Source: Mesorhizobium sp. WSM3859
Lineage (GTDB): Bacteria; Pseudomonadota; Alphaproteobacteria; Rhizobiales; Rhizobiaceae
Assembly: GCF_002295065.1 (NCBI RefSeq)
Contig: NZ_NSGG01000005.1
Span: 248,001-312,000, forward strand
Direction of reading: 5' to 3'
Length of the DNA: 64,000 bases
The notes under the pieces were generated by a model, which was not told the origin of the DNA, searched no databases, and saw only the letters and a list, made by a program, of their open reading frames with translations. This document shows positions 17,142-25,129 of this stretch, piece by piece (position 1 is the first letter of the stretch; every line of letters starts with the position of its first letter). The position numbers and the translations under genes were made by a program.

Positions 17142-18188
17142 TCAGGGCACGAAAGGTTCCGGCGGCAGGCCGAAGGCCGCGAACAAGGCGGGGCCGAGCG
17201 GCGGGACATAGATCGTCAGCGAGGCGATCTTGCCGTCGGCGGCTTCGATGACATGCAGCGAATGCGGCCGCCATATCGAATCCTGATGACCGAGCGCGTA
17301 AACGCCCACTGCCGGCTGGGCGTTGGCCCCGGTAGCCACCGCCCGATAGCCGGCAAAATTGCCCCAGACGCTTCCCAAAAAAGCGCCGATTGCCTGATGT
17401 CCGCGATACCATTCCCGCCATGGCGGCATGTGGTAGACGGCGTCATCGCGCAGCAGCTCGACGAGTCCGTCGAGATTGTCGGCCTGCCAGGCCTGCATAT
17501 AGCGTTCGAGCAGCAGGCTTTCGTCCGAACTAGGCTTTGATCGCTGCAGCGCACGGCCTTGCGTGTAGTAACCGCCCAGCGTCGCGCGGGCCCGCTGCAG
17601 GGCGCTGTTGATGGAGGTCGTGGTTCCGCCGAGCAATTGCGCGGTCTCGATGGCGGACCATCCAAGCACATCGCATAGCAGCAGCGCGGCGCGCTGCCTG
17701 GGCGGCAACAGCTGGATCGCCGCGACGAAGGCGAGCCGCACCGCCTCGCGGGCCTCGTAGCGCGCTTCCGGGCCAGGCCTGTCGTCGGCAATGTCCGGCA
17801 GCTCCGCGTCCGGATATGGCTCCAGCCAGGCTAGCTCCGTGGTCGGTCCGCCGGTTGCCGCACCTACGGAGGCCGGCCGTTCGGGCTGCTCCAGAATGCG
17901 CCGCACCGACGATCGTGCCTTGATCGCGTTGAGGCAGCTCTTGGTGGCGATCGCGTAGAGCCAGCCGCGCGCCGAACCGCGTCCATCGAATTGCGACCGC
18001 GCGCGCCAGGCCCTGAGGAACGTCTCCTGGACGAGATCCTCGGCCTCGTTGAGCGAGCCCAACATCCGGTAGCAATGCAGCTTGAGCGCGCGGCGGTGGG
18101 CGACGCTCAGGCGCTCGAAGGCCAGTCGGTCGAGGACCGGCCGGCCTGACCGGCCCAAAGGCTCGATAGGGCCGTCGGCGTTAGTCAT
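17142..18188 (-). CDS. ECF sigma factor with C-terminal SnoaL-like domain (SigX5/SigG-like)
   Basis: 348 residues. Region 2 (about 25-90) includes YRMLGSLNEAEDLVQETFLRAW; region 4 (about 190-240) includes LPPRQRAALLLCDVLGWSAIETAQLLG. The TELAWLEPYPDAEL segment between them is typical of the SigX5-type extracytoplasmic sigma family. The last 120 residues form a SnoaL/NTF2-like domain, which in related sigma factors modulates promoter binding in place of a separate anti-sigma factor. It follows the SDR gene by 42 bases. Confidence 0.9.
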   Translation of the reverse strand: MTNADGPIEPLGRSGRPVLDRLAFERLSVAHRRALKLHCYRMLGSLNEAEDLVQETFLRAWRARSQFDGRGSARGWLYAIATKSCLNAIKARSSVRRILEQPERPASVGAATGGPTTELAWLEPYPDAELPDIADDRPGPEARYEAREAVRLAFVAAIQLLPPRQRAALLLCDVLGWSAIETAQLLGGTTTSINSALQRARATLGGYYTQGRALQRSKPSSDESLLLERYMQAWQADNLDGLVELLRDDAVYHMPPWREWYRGHQAIGAFLGSVWGNFAGYRAVATGANAQPAVGVYALGHQDSIWRPHSLHVIEAADGKIASLTIYVPPLGPALFAAFGLPPEPFVP

Positions 18189-18230
18189 GGGAAGCCCAGG
18201 GCGCTGAATTCGGCCGCCATCCTGCGCGCC

Positions 18231-18977
18231 TCATGCTGCCGCCGCAAGGCCGCTGCCGCTCACCGTGAAGGAACTGCCCTGCGGCTTGCCCGTCGCGAGC
18301 TGCACCACCGCCTGTCCGACATCGTCTGGCGTCTGCATGTCGCTCAAGCTGGCAAGGAAGTCGGCCGGGCGGATGCCCATATAGGCGGCGATGCTGCCGA
18401 TGCCGCGATCGCCGACCCCAGTGCCCGGCATGATGCGGGACGGCGAAAGCGCCATGAAGCGCAGGCCGAGGCCGAGGCGGTCCGATTCCTTCTGGCAATG
18501 GCCGGCCAAAAATATCTGCATGCGCTTGGCGCCGGCATAGCCGCCTGAATTCGGCGGTCCGCCGGTGATGGCGGCGCCGCTGGCGATCAGCACCACCCGG
18601 CTGCCCGCCTTGAGTCGACCCTTGAGGGCCTCCCGGCAGAACAGGAACGATGCCTTGACGTCCATTTCCCAATTCGCCGAGAAGACTTCCCAGCTCTGGT
18701 CCTGTATCGGCGCGGCAGCAGCGAGCGCCCCCGCGCAGACCACCAGCACGTCTGGTGCCAGCGCATCGAAGACCGCCTGCGGCGCGGCTTCCGCCGTCGC
18801 GTCCATGCTGAGAGTCTTCAAGCCCGGCCGTTCCCAGGCAAGCTGCTTCAGGTCGGCGGCGCCGCGGGCGACCGCAAGCACGGTCGCTCCCGCGCCAAGC
18901 GCGGCCTCCACGATGGCGCGGCCGACACCCCGGCTGCCTCCAACGACGACGACATTCTGATTTTGCAACGGTTTCAT
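18231..18977 (-). CDS. Short-chain dehydrogenase/reductase
   Basis: 248 residues from the ATG at 18977, which has a strong AGAGGTG site. The NAD(P)-binding turn is VVVGGSRGVGRAI (about 10-22), the NAG-type motif appears as VCAGAL, and the catalytic Tyr-x-x-x-Lys is YAGAK. The substrate is unknown. The gene is upstream of, and probably co-transcribed with, the ECF sigma factor; SDRs and other oxidoreductases are common partners and targets of SnoaL-tailed sigma factors. Confidence 0.9.
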   Translation of the reverse strand: MKPLQNQNVVVVGGSRGVGRAIVEAALGAGATVLAVARGAADLKQLAWERPGLKTLSMDATAEAAPQAVFDALAPDVLVVCAGALAAAAPIQDQSWEVFSANWEMDVKASFLFCREALKGRLKAGSRVVLIASGAAITGGPPNSGGYAGAKRMQIFLAGHCQKESDRLGLGLRFMALSPSRIMPGTGVGDRGIGSIAAYMGIRPADFLASLSDMQTPDDVGQAVVQLATGKPQGSSFTVSGSGLAAAA

Positions 18978-19162
18978 GTGATCACCTCTTTCCAGGCCGC
19001 CGGCCATCCGGATGCGCCTGTAGGTGAAGACAATCGGGATCGGCGGAAATCATCGGTGCGGGGCGAAAATTCTTGTCACGGCACGCGAGGGGTCAGTTTG
19101 AGCCCTGGCTCAAGCCGGACGTCGATGGCAAAGACGCCGGCATCCAACCCTCGCGAGGAGAC

Positions 19163-19675
19163 CTATTCGCTCTCGCCATCCAGCGCCGGCACCGCGACGC
19201 CGGCAAGCTCTGCTGCCAAGAGCCGCGCGGCGCCAGCGCGGGCAATCCGCAGCATCAGCGCCTTGCGCGTCGCAGCCGCCATGCGGTGCTCCGGCGCATC
19301 GCGCAGGATCTCCGCGCCGTAGCCGTCAGAGAGGATAAAGCCGCATTCCTCGGGAAAGATATCCTGCGGCACGCCTGGATGGGTGGCGAAGAAGAAGCGG
19401 TCGGAATGCAGGCGGTAGTCCGGCCATTTGCGGTCGACGCGAAAATCCTCGATCGAGGATTTGATCTCGATGATCCAGATGTCGCCCTGCCTGGTCAGCG
19501 CGACGAGATCGGCGCGCCGGCCGGTGGCCAGGGAAAGCTCCGGCAGTACATGCGCGCCCATTTCGGTCAGCAGCCGCTGCACGCCGCGCCGCACCAGCAT
19601 GGCGCGCTCCGACTGGCGGCCGTCGATCAACGGATTGAGGGGAATCGGGGACACGATGGGCATGGGAGGCACCAT
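19163..19675 (-). CDS. mmcB: MmcB-family DNA repair nuclease-like protein
   Basis: About 170 residues with a PD-(D/E)xK-type core: RRADLVALTRQGDIWIIEIKSS provides the Asp and the Glu-x-Lys. The family (formerly DUF2204) was tied to mitomycin C repair in Caulobacter. The C-terminal alanine-rich helices are typical of the family. The start is uncertain: the ATG at 19675 is used, but a GTG at 19690 and an ATG at 19663 also fit and none has a strong ribosome site. Convergent or unrelated genes flank it, so it is probably transcribed alone. Confidence 0.85.
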   Translation of the reverse strand: MVPPMPIVSPIPLNPLIDGRQSERAMLVRRGVQRLLTEMGAHVLPELSLATGRRADLVALTRQGDIWIIEIKSSIEDFRVDRKWPDYRLHSDRFFFATHPGVPQDIFPEECGFILSDGYGAEILRDAPEHRMAAATRKALMLRIARAGAARLLAAELAGVAVPALDGESE

Positions 19676-19859
19676 GCCAGATTTTGTCACGGTTTGAACC
19701 CCGCCACGTGGGGCGATTATCTGGTCGACAAATCACGAGTGCGATAGGAGTATTGTCTCCTACAGCCGCAGTAGGAAGCCTGCCCCTCCCCAAGGGAGGT
19801 CGCTTCGATTATATGCTCATTAGGCGCCAGATACGGAGGTTCTTGCGAGGGAGGAATAG

Positions 19860-20129
19860 ATGGCTCGCATTATTGCATTATCAGTCGCCTTCGTCACACT
19901 TGCTCTACCAGCCTTCGCGGAAGACAAGGTCGATACCGCAAAAGTCACCTGCAAGGAGTACCTGGAGAGCGACCACAATTTGATGGTGGCGATGGAGTCG
20001 GCGTTTCACGAGGCAATGAAGAACGATCCTAAGCTCGGCTCGCTCAATGAAGCCGAATTATCCCTTGTGATGTGGGACAATTGCACCGGCAAACCGGACG
20101 TGAAAGTGATTGACGCTCTCCAGAAATAG
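19860..20129 (+). CDS. Small periplasmic HdeA/HdeB-like protein
   Basis: 89 residues with a clear signal peptide (cut after AFA at about 20) and two cysteines, Cys32 (VTCKEYL) and Cys75 (DNCTG), spaced as in the acid-stress chaperones HdeA/HdeB, where they form a disulphide. The ATG has a GGGAGGA site 6 bases upstream. It could protect periplasmic proteins at low pH. The assignment rests on size, export signal and cysteine pattern, not on close identity. Confidence 0.72.
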   Translation: MARIIALSVAFVTLALPAFAEDKVDTAKVTCKEYLESDHNLMVAMESAFHEAMKNDPKLGSLNEAELSLVMWDNCTGKPDVKVIDALQK

Positions 20130-20216
20130 AGGTGCGATAGAATAAAGACATGCTCGACTGGATCGTGCGGAAGTAGTGTTTGTGCTTATCGTCAAGCAGG
20201 TCCGCGATAGTGAGAC

Positions 20217-20417
20217 GCGCGGGCCGTCATCGACGCCAAGGGCGACGCAGTTCGGATAGCGAAAATCAAATTCGGCAAGGTAGCGATGCAAGTGGTGCTC
20301 GCCGCAATGCTGATAGACGCCCTTCATGCCGCGCTTGAAGATGGAGAAAAAGCCTTCGACGGTGTTGGTGTGGACGTTGCCGCGAATGTATTCTTCCTTG
20401 GAAGGTGACGAATTCAT
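20217..20417 (-). pseudogene. IS1595-family transposase remnant (C-terminal fragment)
   Basis: Residues encoded from 20417 down to about 20217 match the end of the ISXO2-like transposase domain. The hallmark is VHTNTVEGFFSIFKRGMKG followed by YQHC..HHLHRYLAEFDFRY and ALGVDD. The catalytic region upstream is missing, and after GVDDGPR the reading turns to unrelated sequence. No terminal repeats were found. It is a decayed insertion sequence between the HdeA-like gene and the deaminase, and marks a site of past mobility. Confidence 0.8.
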
Positions 20418-20527
20418 GCGAGGCGAAATCCTGGCTGGCGCGGTATCTTGAGCCCTGGTTCAGGCGAGATCAGCTCTTGCTAATCATATGCCTCGGCAGC
20501 AATCTCGCCGTGAGAGGAACTTTTCCC

Positions 20528-20998
20528 ATGACCCGTGATCAGATGCTTGCCCACCTCCGTTCCGCCGACGCCGTCGCGCGCGAGGCGGCGGCGCATGGGC
20601 ACCATCCGTTCGGCTGCGTGCTGGTTGGGCCGGACGATCAGGTGCTGATGCGGCAGGGCAATCTCGACACGGTGCGCCATGCCGAGACCGAGCTCGCCCG
20701 CCGCGCGGCGGCGGCCTATGAGCCGGAGTTCCTTTGGCAATGCACGCTGGTCACGACCGGCGAGCCTTGCGCGATGTGCGCCGGCACGATGTACTGGGCG
20801 AATATCGGCCGGCTGGTCTACGGCTTCGAGGAAACTGATCTCCTGGCGCTCACCGGCGATCACGAGGCGAATCCGACGATGAACCTCGCCTCGCGCACCG
20901 TATTCGCCTCCGGGCAGAAGAAGATCGAGGTCTTCGGTCCGTTCCCCGAAATCGCGGATGAGCTGCTCGCTCCGCACCGCGATTTCTGGAAGCGCTGA
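20528..20998 (+). CDS. Nucleoside deaminase (cytidine/guanine deaminase family)
   Basis: 156 residues. Zinc ligands and the proton shuttle are in HAETE (near residue 57) and PCAMC (near 83), as in the CDA superfamily. The C-terminal FGPFPEIADELLAPHRDFW resembles nucleobase deaminases of the GuaD/plant-type group rather than TadA. The ATG at 20528 is preferred over the open upstream frame, which reads into the transposase remnant. The substrate is not certain. Confidence 0.88.
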   Translation: MTRDQMLAHLRSADAVAREAAAHGHHPFGCVLVGPDDQVLMRQGNLDTVRHAETELARRAAAAYEPEFLWQCTLVTTGEPCAMCAGTMYWANIGRLVYGFEETDLLALTGDHEANPTMNLASRTVFASGQKKIEVFGPFPEIADELLAPHRDFWKR

Positions 20999-21011
20999 TA
21001 AATCTCCGACC

Positions 21012-21401
21012 TCAGGCCGCGCCCGCCATGTCGTCCAGGATCGGGCAGTCCGGTCGGTCGTCGCCGTGGCAGGCGTGGATCAGCTTCTGCAGCGTCGAGC
21101 GCATCGACTGCAATTCGCGCACCTTTTCCTCGATCGCCGTGACATGGGCGGCGGCGATCTCGCGCACGTCGTGGCTGGCGCGGTCGCGATCCTGATAGAG
21201 CGCCATCAGCTGCCTGCAATCGTCGATTGAGAAGCCGAGATTGCGCGCGCGGCGCAGAAAGGCAAGCCGGTGGACGTCGTCGCCGGAGTAATCGCGATAG
21301 CCGTTCTCGGCCCGCGCCGGACGGATCAGGCCGATCTCCTCGTAATAGCGAATGGTCTTGGCCGGCAGGCCGGAACGCTCGGCGGCATCACCGACATTCA
21401 T
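21012..21401 (-). CDS. cueR: Copper-responsive MerR-family regulator (CueR/HmrR)
   Basis: 129 residues. The N-terminal winged helix-turn-helix (MNVGDAAERSGLPAKTIRYYEEIGLI) and dimerisation helix are those of MerR proteins. Cys111 and Cys119 in ACHGDDRPDCPI are the Cu(I) ligands that define CueR/HmrR. It is not next to a copper gene; the best operator in the window is at 32479-32509, before copA, 11 kb away. It ends 13 bases after the convergent deaminase stop. Confidence 0.92.
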   Translation of the reverse strand: MNVGDAAERSGLPAKTIRYYEEIGLIRPARAENGYRDYSGDDVHRLAFLRRARNLGFSIDDCRQLMALYQDRDRASHDVREIAAAHVTAIEEKVRELQSMRSTLQKLIHACHGDDRPDCPILDDMAGAA

Positions 21402-21627
21402 GGCGTTCTCCGTGGGTTCTGGCAGCCTTCGGGCTGCCCCATTGATTTTGCTTCACAATCCTGTGAGGCCTGTTGCGGAAATGCCGCAGTTCGGCATCTA
21501 CCGGCACGTAAGGCCTTGCATATAGGCAGTGCGCGCTTGGCAAGCAAAAGAAATGCCAGCATGAATGATGGCTGAGAAAGCGGCCGACTCGAGCCGCTGA
21601 TACACAGACAGGGCGTCGGACCTTTTC

Positions 21628-22245
21628 ATGCGCTTGAAGTCGTTTGCAATCCTCGCCGCCCTTGCGCTGTCGGCCGCTGTCAGCGGCTGCAGCACCATCG
21701 GCGGGCAGTTGTTCACCAACAACTATGGCGCGATGACCGATGCCGGCTATCAGCTGCCGCGCGTCCCGATCGAGAAGGTTCCAGCGAGGTTTCACCGCCA
21801 GGAAGTGCGATACGACACTTCGGAGAGGCCGGGCACCATCATTGTCGATACCCAGAATAAGTTCCTCTACTTCATCGAGGGCGACGGCATGGCGATCCGT
21901 TACGGCATCGGCGTCGGACGCGAGGGTTTCGAGTGGCACGGTACCGCCCATATCGCGCTGAAGCGCGAGTGGCCGACCTGGACGCCGCCTTCGCAGATGA
22001 TCAGGCGCCAGCCCGAGCTCGCCAAGTTCGCCGGCGGCATGGAGCCGGGACTGAAGAATCCGCTCGGCGCGCGCGCCATGTACCTCTTCAACAAGGGCGG
22101 CGACATGGGCTACCGCCTGCATGGCAGCCCGGAATGGTTCTCGATCGGCAAGGCGATGTCGTCGGGCTGCATCCGGCTGATGAACCAGGACATTATCGAC
22201 CTCTACGACCGCACGTCGGTCGGCGCCAAAGTCATCGTGATGTAG
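21628..22245 (+). CDS. L,D-transpeptidase (YkuD) lipoprotein
   Basis: 205 residues. A lipoprotein signal ends at Cys21 (LSAAVSGC). The YkuD domain has the catalytic His165 (LHGSPEW) and Cys181 in SSGCIRL. The enzyme cross-links peptidoglycan 3-3 or attaches proteins to the wall, here as an outer- or inner-membrane lipoprotein. A strong terminator at 22303 follows. The 226-base gap upstream toward cueR holds its promoter; no gene is seen there. Confidence 0.94.
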   Translation: MRLKSFAILAALALSAAVSGCSTIGGQLFTNNYGAMTDAGYQLPRVPIEKVPARFHRQEVRYDTSERPGTIIVDTQNKFLYFIEGDGMAIRYGIGVGREGFEWHGTAHIALKREWPTWTPPSQMIRRQPELAKFAGGMEPGLKNPLGARAMYLFNKGGDMGYRLHGSPEWFSIGKAMSSGCIRLMNQDIIDLYDRTSVGAKVIVM

Positions 22246-22302
22246 GCGTGAAAAAGTTTCGCAGGCGGACCGTCTAGGCAACAACAAGACGTCCAAAAAC
22301 AG

Positions 22303-22337
22303 AAAACCGGGCTGTTGGGGCCCGGTTTTTTGTTTTT
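22303..22337 (+). terminator. Rho-independent terminator after the L,D-transpeptidase gene
   Basis: Perfect 9-bp arms AAAACCGGG (22303-22311) and CCCGGTTTT (22321-22329) with a 9-base loop, followed by a T-rich tail (TTTTTGTTTTT). The A-run on the left arm makes it work for the convergent nfuA transcript only weakly. Confidence 0.85.
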
Positions 22338-22385
22338 GGAGTTGGGAAGAATTCGCTCCGCCGAGTGGCCGGCGGTGTGGAACTG

Positions 22386-22955
22386 TCAGGCGACCTGCTC
22401 GACCTGCTGCACTTCCGGAACAAAATGCCGGAGCAGGTTCTGGATGCCGTGCTTCAAAGTCGCCGTCGAGGACGGACAGCCGGCGCAGGCGCCCTTCATG
22501 TGCAGGAACACGGTGCCGTTCTCAAAGCCGCGGAACGTGATGTCGCCGCCGTCCTGGGCAACCGCGGGGCGCACGCGCGTGTCGAGCAGTTCCTTGATGG
22601 TAAGCACCAGTTCTTCGTCGGCCTTGTCGTAGAACTCGCCGGTCTCGCCGGCTTCGCGCGCCGGGGCGGTCGAGGCCATGACCGGGGTGCCGGACATGAA
22701 GTGTTCCATGATGGCGCCGAGGATGGCCGGCTTCAGATGCTGCCAGTCCGGGCCGTCCTTGGTCACGGTGATGAAGTCATAGCCGAAGAAGACGCCGGTG
22801 ACGCCCGGGATCTCGAACAGCCGGCCGGCCAGCGGCGAAGCCTCCGCCGCGGCTTCGGCGTTGCGGAAATCGGCGGTACCTTCGCGCAGCACTTCCTTGC
22901 CGGGAAGAAACTTCAACGTCGCCGGGTTCGGCGTCGATTCGGTCTGGATGAACAT
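22386..22955 (-). CDS. NifU-family Fe-S scaffold/carrier (NfuA-like)
   Basis: 189 residues with an N-terminal Nfu_N domain (about 1-88, starting MFIQTESTPNPATLKF) and a C-terminal NifU domain with the cluster-binding Cys157-x-x-Cys160 in GACAGCPSS. It carries and delivers [4Fe-4S] clusters in the cytoplasm. It lies at the downstream end of the minus-strand trpS-usp-nfuA run, an order often kept in rhizobia. Confidence 0.94.
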   Translation of the reverse strand: MFIQTESTPNPATLKFLPGKEVLREGTADFRNAEAAAEASPLAGRLFEIPGVTGVFFGYDFITVTKDGPDWQHLKPAILGAIMEHFMSGTPVMASTAPAREAGETGEFYDKADEELVLTIKELLDTRVRPAVAQDGGDITFRGFENGTVFLHMKGACAGCPSSTATLKHGIQNLLRHFVPEVQQVEQVA

Positions 22956-23092
22956 GGGTATCTCCAGGCCCTTCTCGGGCCGATAGTTTGGAATAGTTCT
23001 AAATAGGCTCTATCGGCTGGACATTCAAGCGAAACGCGTCGCTAGGAATGGCTGGCTGGCGGAATGTTTTTACAGCTTCTATCGCAGACTTC

Positions 23093-23263
23093 GAGGTGTA
23101 TCGAGATTCCGGTCAGGCCGAGTCGGAGTCGAAGACGGGCGCGAAGCGACCAAACTGGCTGGATTCCGAGAACCGGAGCGGAGCGTACTTTTCGTACGTG
23201 AGCACCGGAAGCGCAGGAAGCCGTCATTTGCAGACCGGCCTCACCGGAATATCGATACACCTC
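23093..23263. repeat. Long imperfect inverted repeat between nfuA and usp
   Basis: A 28-base arm at 23093-23120 pairs with 23236-23263 at 26 of 28 positions. Near the middle a small palindrome, CGTAC TTTTC GTACG (23184-23198), is framed by CCGG blocks. The right arm touches the usp stop codon. It occupies most of the 306-base gap; no gene is seen. It looks like a folded or decayed repetitive element and may also act as a transcript end. Confidence 0.7.
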
Positions 23264-23753
23264 AGGCTAGGCTGTCGATCTCCTCGTCCGACAGATTCTG
23301 CGGCACCACCGTAACAGGAATTGGGAAAGCCGCGGCCCGGCCGGCAACCGCGCTGACCAGCGGCCCCGGGCCTTCCTTGCCGGCGCCGGCCGCCAGCACC
23401 AGGATGGCGATGTCCTGGTCTTCCTCGATCAGCTTGTGGATCTCTTCGGTTGGCTTGCCTTCGCGCACCACCAGCTCCGGCTCGATGCCGACGCTCTGGC
23501 GCACCTTGCTGGCGTAGCCGTCGAGGGCTCCGCGCGCTGTCGCGTTTGCTTCCTCGCGCATGATCTTTTCCACGCCCAGCCAATGCTGGAAGTCGTCCGG
23601 CTCGATGACATAGAGCAGCACCAGCACGCCGCTGGTGTGCTGCGCCCGCTTCGAGGCGTAGGCGACGGCGCGCTCGCATTCGGGCGTGTCGTCGATGATC
23701 GCCAGGAATTTGCGGCGATGGCCGGCTTCGCGGCTGAGGCGTTTGGAGACCAT
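23262..23753 (-). CDS. Universal stress protein family protein
   Basis: 163 residues of the UspA fold. The N-terminal KFLAIIDDTPECERAVAYA strand-helix and a C-terminal ILVLAAGAGKEGPGPLV-type loop stand in for the ATP-binding G-2x-G-9x-G(S/T) region, which is only loosely kept. The ATG at 23753 is used; the upstream frame encodes an arginine/cysteine-rich shadow. It lies between trpS and nfuA on the same strand. Confidence 0.88.
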   Translation of the reverse strand: MVSKRLSREAGHRRKFLAIIDDTPECERAVAYASKRAQHTSGVLVLLYVIEPDDFQHWLGVEKIMREEANATARGALDGYASKVRQSVGIEPELVVREGKPTEEIHKLIEEDQDIAILVLAAGAGKEGPGPLVSAVAGRAAAFPIPVTVVPQNLSDEEIDSLA

Positions 23754-23838
23754 GTCTATCTGCTCGGTATCAATTCGGCCGCAATCTGCCACCGCCACGG
23801 ACCGGCGGCAAGCCGCCGCCCGGCGTGGCAATGGTCCC

Positions 23839-23907
23839 AGAGCAATTCCAGGAAAAGTGTGTAGCGGTTTTCCGTCCGGAATTGCGTCGAAACAACTACT
23901 TAGAGTG
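23839..23907. repeat. RIME-like palindromic repeat (copy at the trpS 3' end)
   Basis: Outer arms GCAATTCC (23842-23849) and GGAATTGC (23878-23885) and inner arms GGAAAA/TTTTCC. The 69-base copy is identical to 35477-35545 at 64 positions. It ends four bases before the trpS stop codon region, on the downstream side of trpS. Confidence 0.8.
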
Positions 23908-23911
23908 TCGA

Positions 23912-24979
23912 TCAGTCCTGCAGCAGGCCGATGATGTCGCGCACCGTCTTCATCGTGCCGTCGGCCATTGCGCGGGCCCGGTCGCCGCCGTCCTTGAGCA
24001 CGGCGTCGACATAGGCGCGATCGCCCTCGATACGGCGCATCTCGGCAGCGATCGGCGCCAGCTTCTCCACGGCAAGATCGGCAAGCGCCGGCTTAAGCAC
24101 GGAAAACTGCTGGCCACCATATTCTCTCAGCACGTCTTCCTTCGAGATTTCGGCAAGGCCGGCATAGATGCCGACCAGGTTCTCCGCCTCGGGCCGGCTT
24201 TCCAGCCCGTCGACCTCGCTCGGCAACGCCTCCGGATCGGTCTTGGCCTTGCGGATCTTCTTCGAGATGGTGTCGGCATCGTCGGTCAGGTTGATGCGCG
24301 ACAGGTCCGAGGGGTCGGACTTCGACATTTTCTTCGAACCGTCGCGCAGGCTCATGATGCGCGCCGCCGGGCCGCCGATCACCGGTTCGGTGATCGGGAA
24401 ATAGCCGTTCACCGTCTCCTCGCCGACCTGCATCTTCACGCCGACGCCGAGCGCGGCGATCTTCTCGGAGAAGTCGTTGTTGAATTTCTGGGCGATGTCG
24501 CGGGTGAGTTCCAGATGCTGCTTCTGGTCCTCGCCCACCGGCACATGGGTGGCGCGGTAGAGCAGGATGTCGGCGGCCATCAGGCTCGGATAGGCGAGCA
24601 GGCCGAGCGAGGCATTCTCGCGGTCCTTGCCGGCTTTGTCCTTGAACTGCGTCATCTTGTTCATCCAGCCGATGCGCGCCACGCAATTGAAGATCCAGGC
24701 GAGCTCGGCATGCTGCATGACCCGCGACTGGTTGAAGACGATGTGCTTCTTCGGGTCGATGCCGGAGGCCAGGAACGCCGCGGTGATCGAGCGCGTCTCG
24801 TCGCCGAGGTTCTTGTGGACCAGCTGCGCCGTCAGCGAATGCAGGTCGACGACGCAATAGATGCAGTCGGACTGTTCCTGGAGGGCGACGAATTTCTTGA
24901 TGGCGCCGAGATAGTTGCCGAGATGCAGATTGCCGGTCGGCTGGACGCCCGAAAAGACGAGTGGCTTGAAAGCGGACAT
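23912..24979 (-). CDS. trpS: Tryptophanyl-tRNA synthetase
   Basis: 355 residues, a normal bacterial TrpRS length. The class I signatures are GNLHLGN (16-22, the HIGH equivalent) and KKMSKSD (near 215, KMSKS). The start is the ATG at 24979 ([17 protein letters not shown]); the upstream open frame runs through an intergenic hairpin. It charges tRNA-Trp in the cytoplasm. Confidence 0.97.
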   Translation of the reverse strand: MSAFKPLVFSGVQPTGNLHLGNYLGAIKKFVALQEQSDCIYCVVDLHSLTAQLVHKNLGDETRSITAAFLASGIDPKKHIVFNQSRVMQHAELAWIFNCVARIGWMNKMTQFKDKAGKDRENASLGLLAYPSLMAADILLYRATHVPVGEDQKQHLELTRDIAQKFNNDFSEKIAALGVGVKMQVGEETVNGYFPITEPVIGGPAARIMSLRDGSKKMSKSDPSDLSRINLTDDADTISKKIRKAKTDPEALPSEVDGLESRPEAENLVGIYAGLAEISKEDVLREYGGQQFSVLKPALADLAVEKLAPIAAEMRRIEGDRAYVDAVLKDGGDRARAMADGTMKTVRDIIGLLQD

Positions 24980-25011
24980 GAGTTCCTCATGGCTTGTGGA
25001 GGGCCGTCTAA

Positions 25012-25054
25012 GCATGATTCCAAAAAGTTGCAGACTTTTTGGAGCCAATCATGC
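25012..25054. repeat. Palindromic element upstream of trpS
   Basis: Arms GCATGATT/AATCATGC (8 bp) and CCAAAAAGT/ACTTTTTGG (9 bp) form one long hairpin with a short bulge (AGCC) and a 5-base loop. It sits 33 bases upstream of the trpS start, in the promoter or leader. It has the same outer-plus-inner arm plan as the RIME-like copies but a different sequence. Confidence 0.7.
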
Positions 25055-25129
25055 GGCTGGAAACCGCGCGCGGCGAAAGTCTTGCGACGGCGCGCTTATG
25101 GACGAAGGGCGAACAACCGGCAAGAGATA

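Noticed and set aside
23042..23314. Small frames on both strands between nfuA and usp
   Set aside because: They are formed by the inverted repeat itself and have no ribosome site or family likeness.
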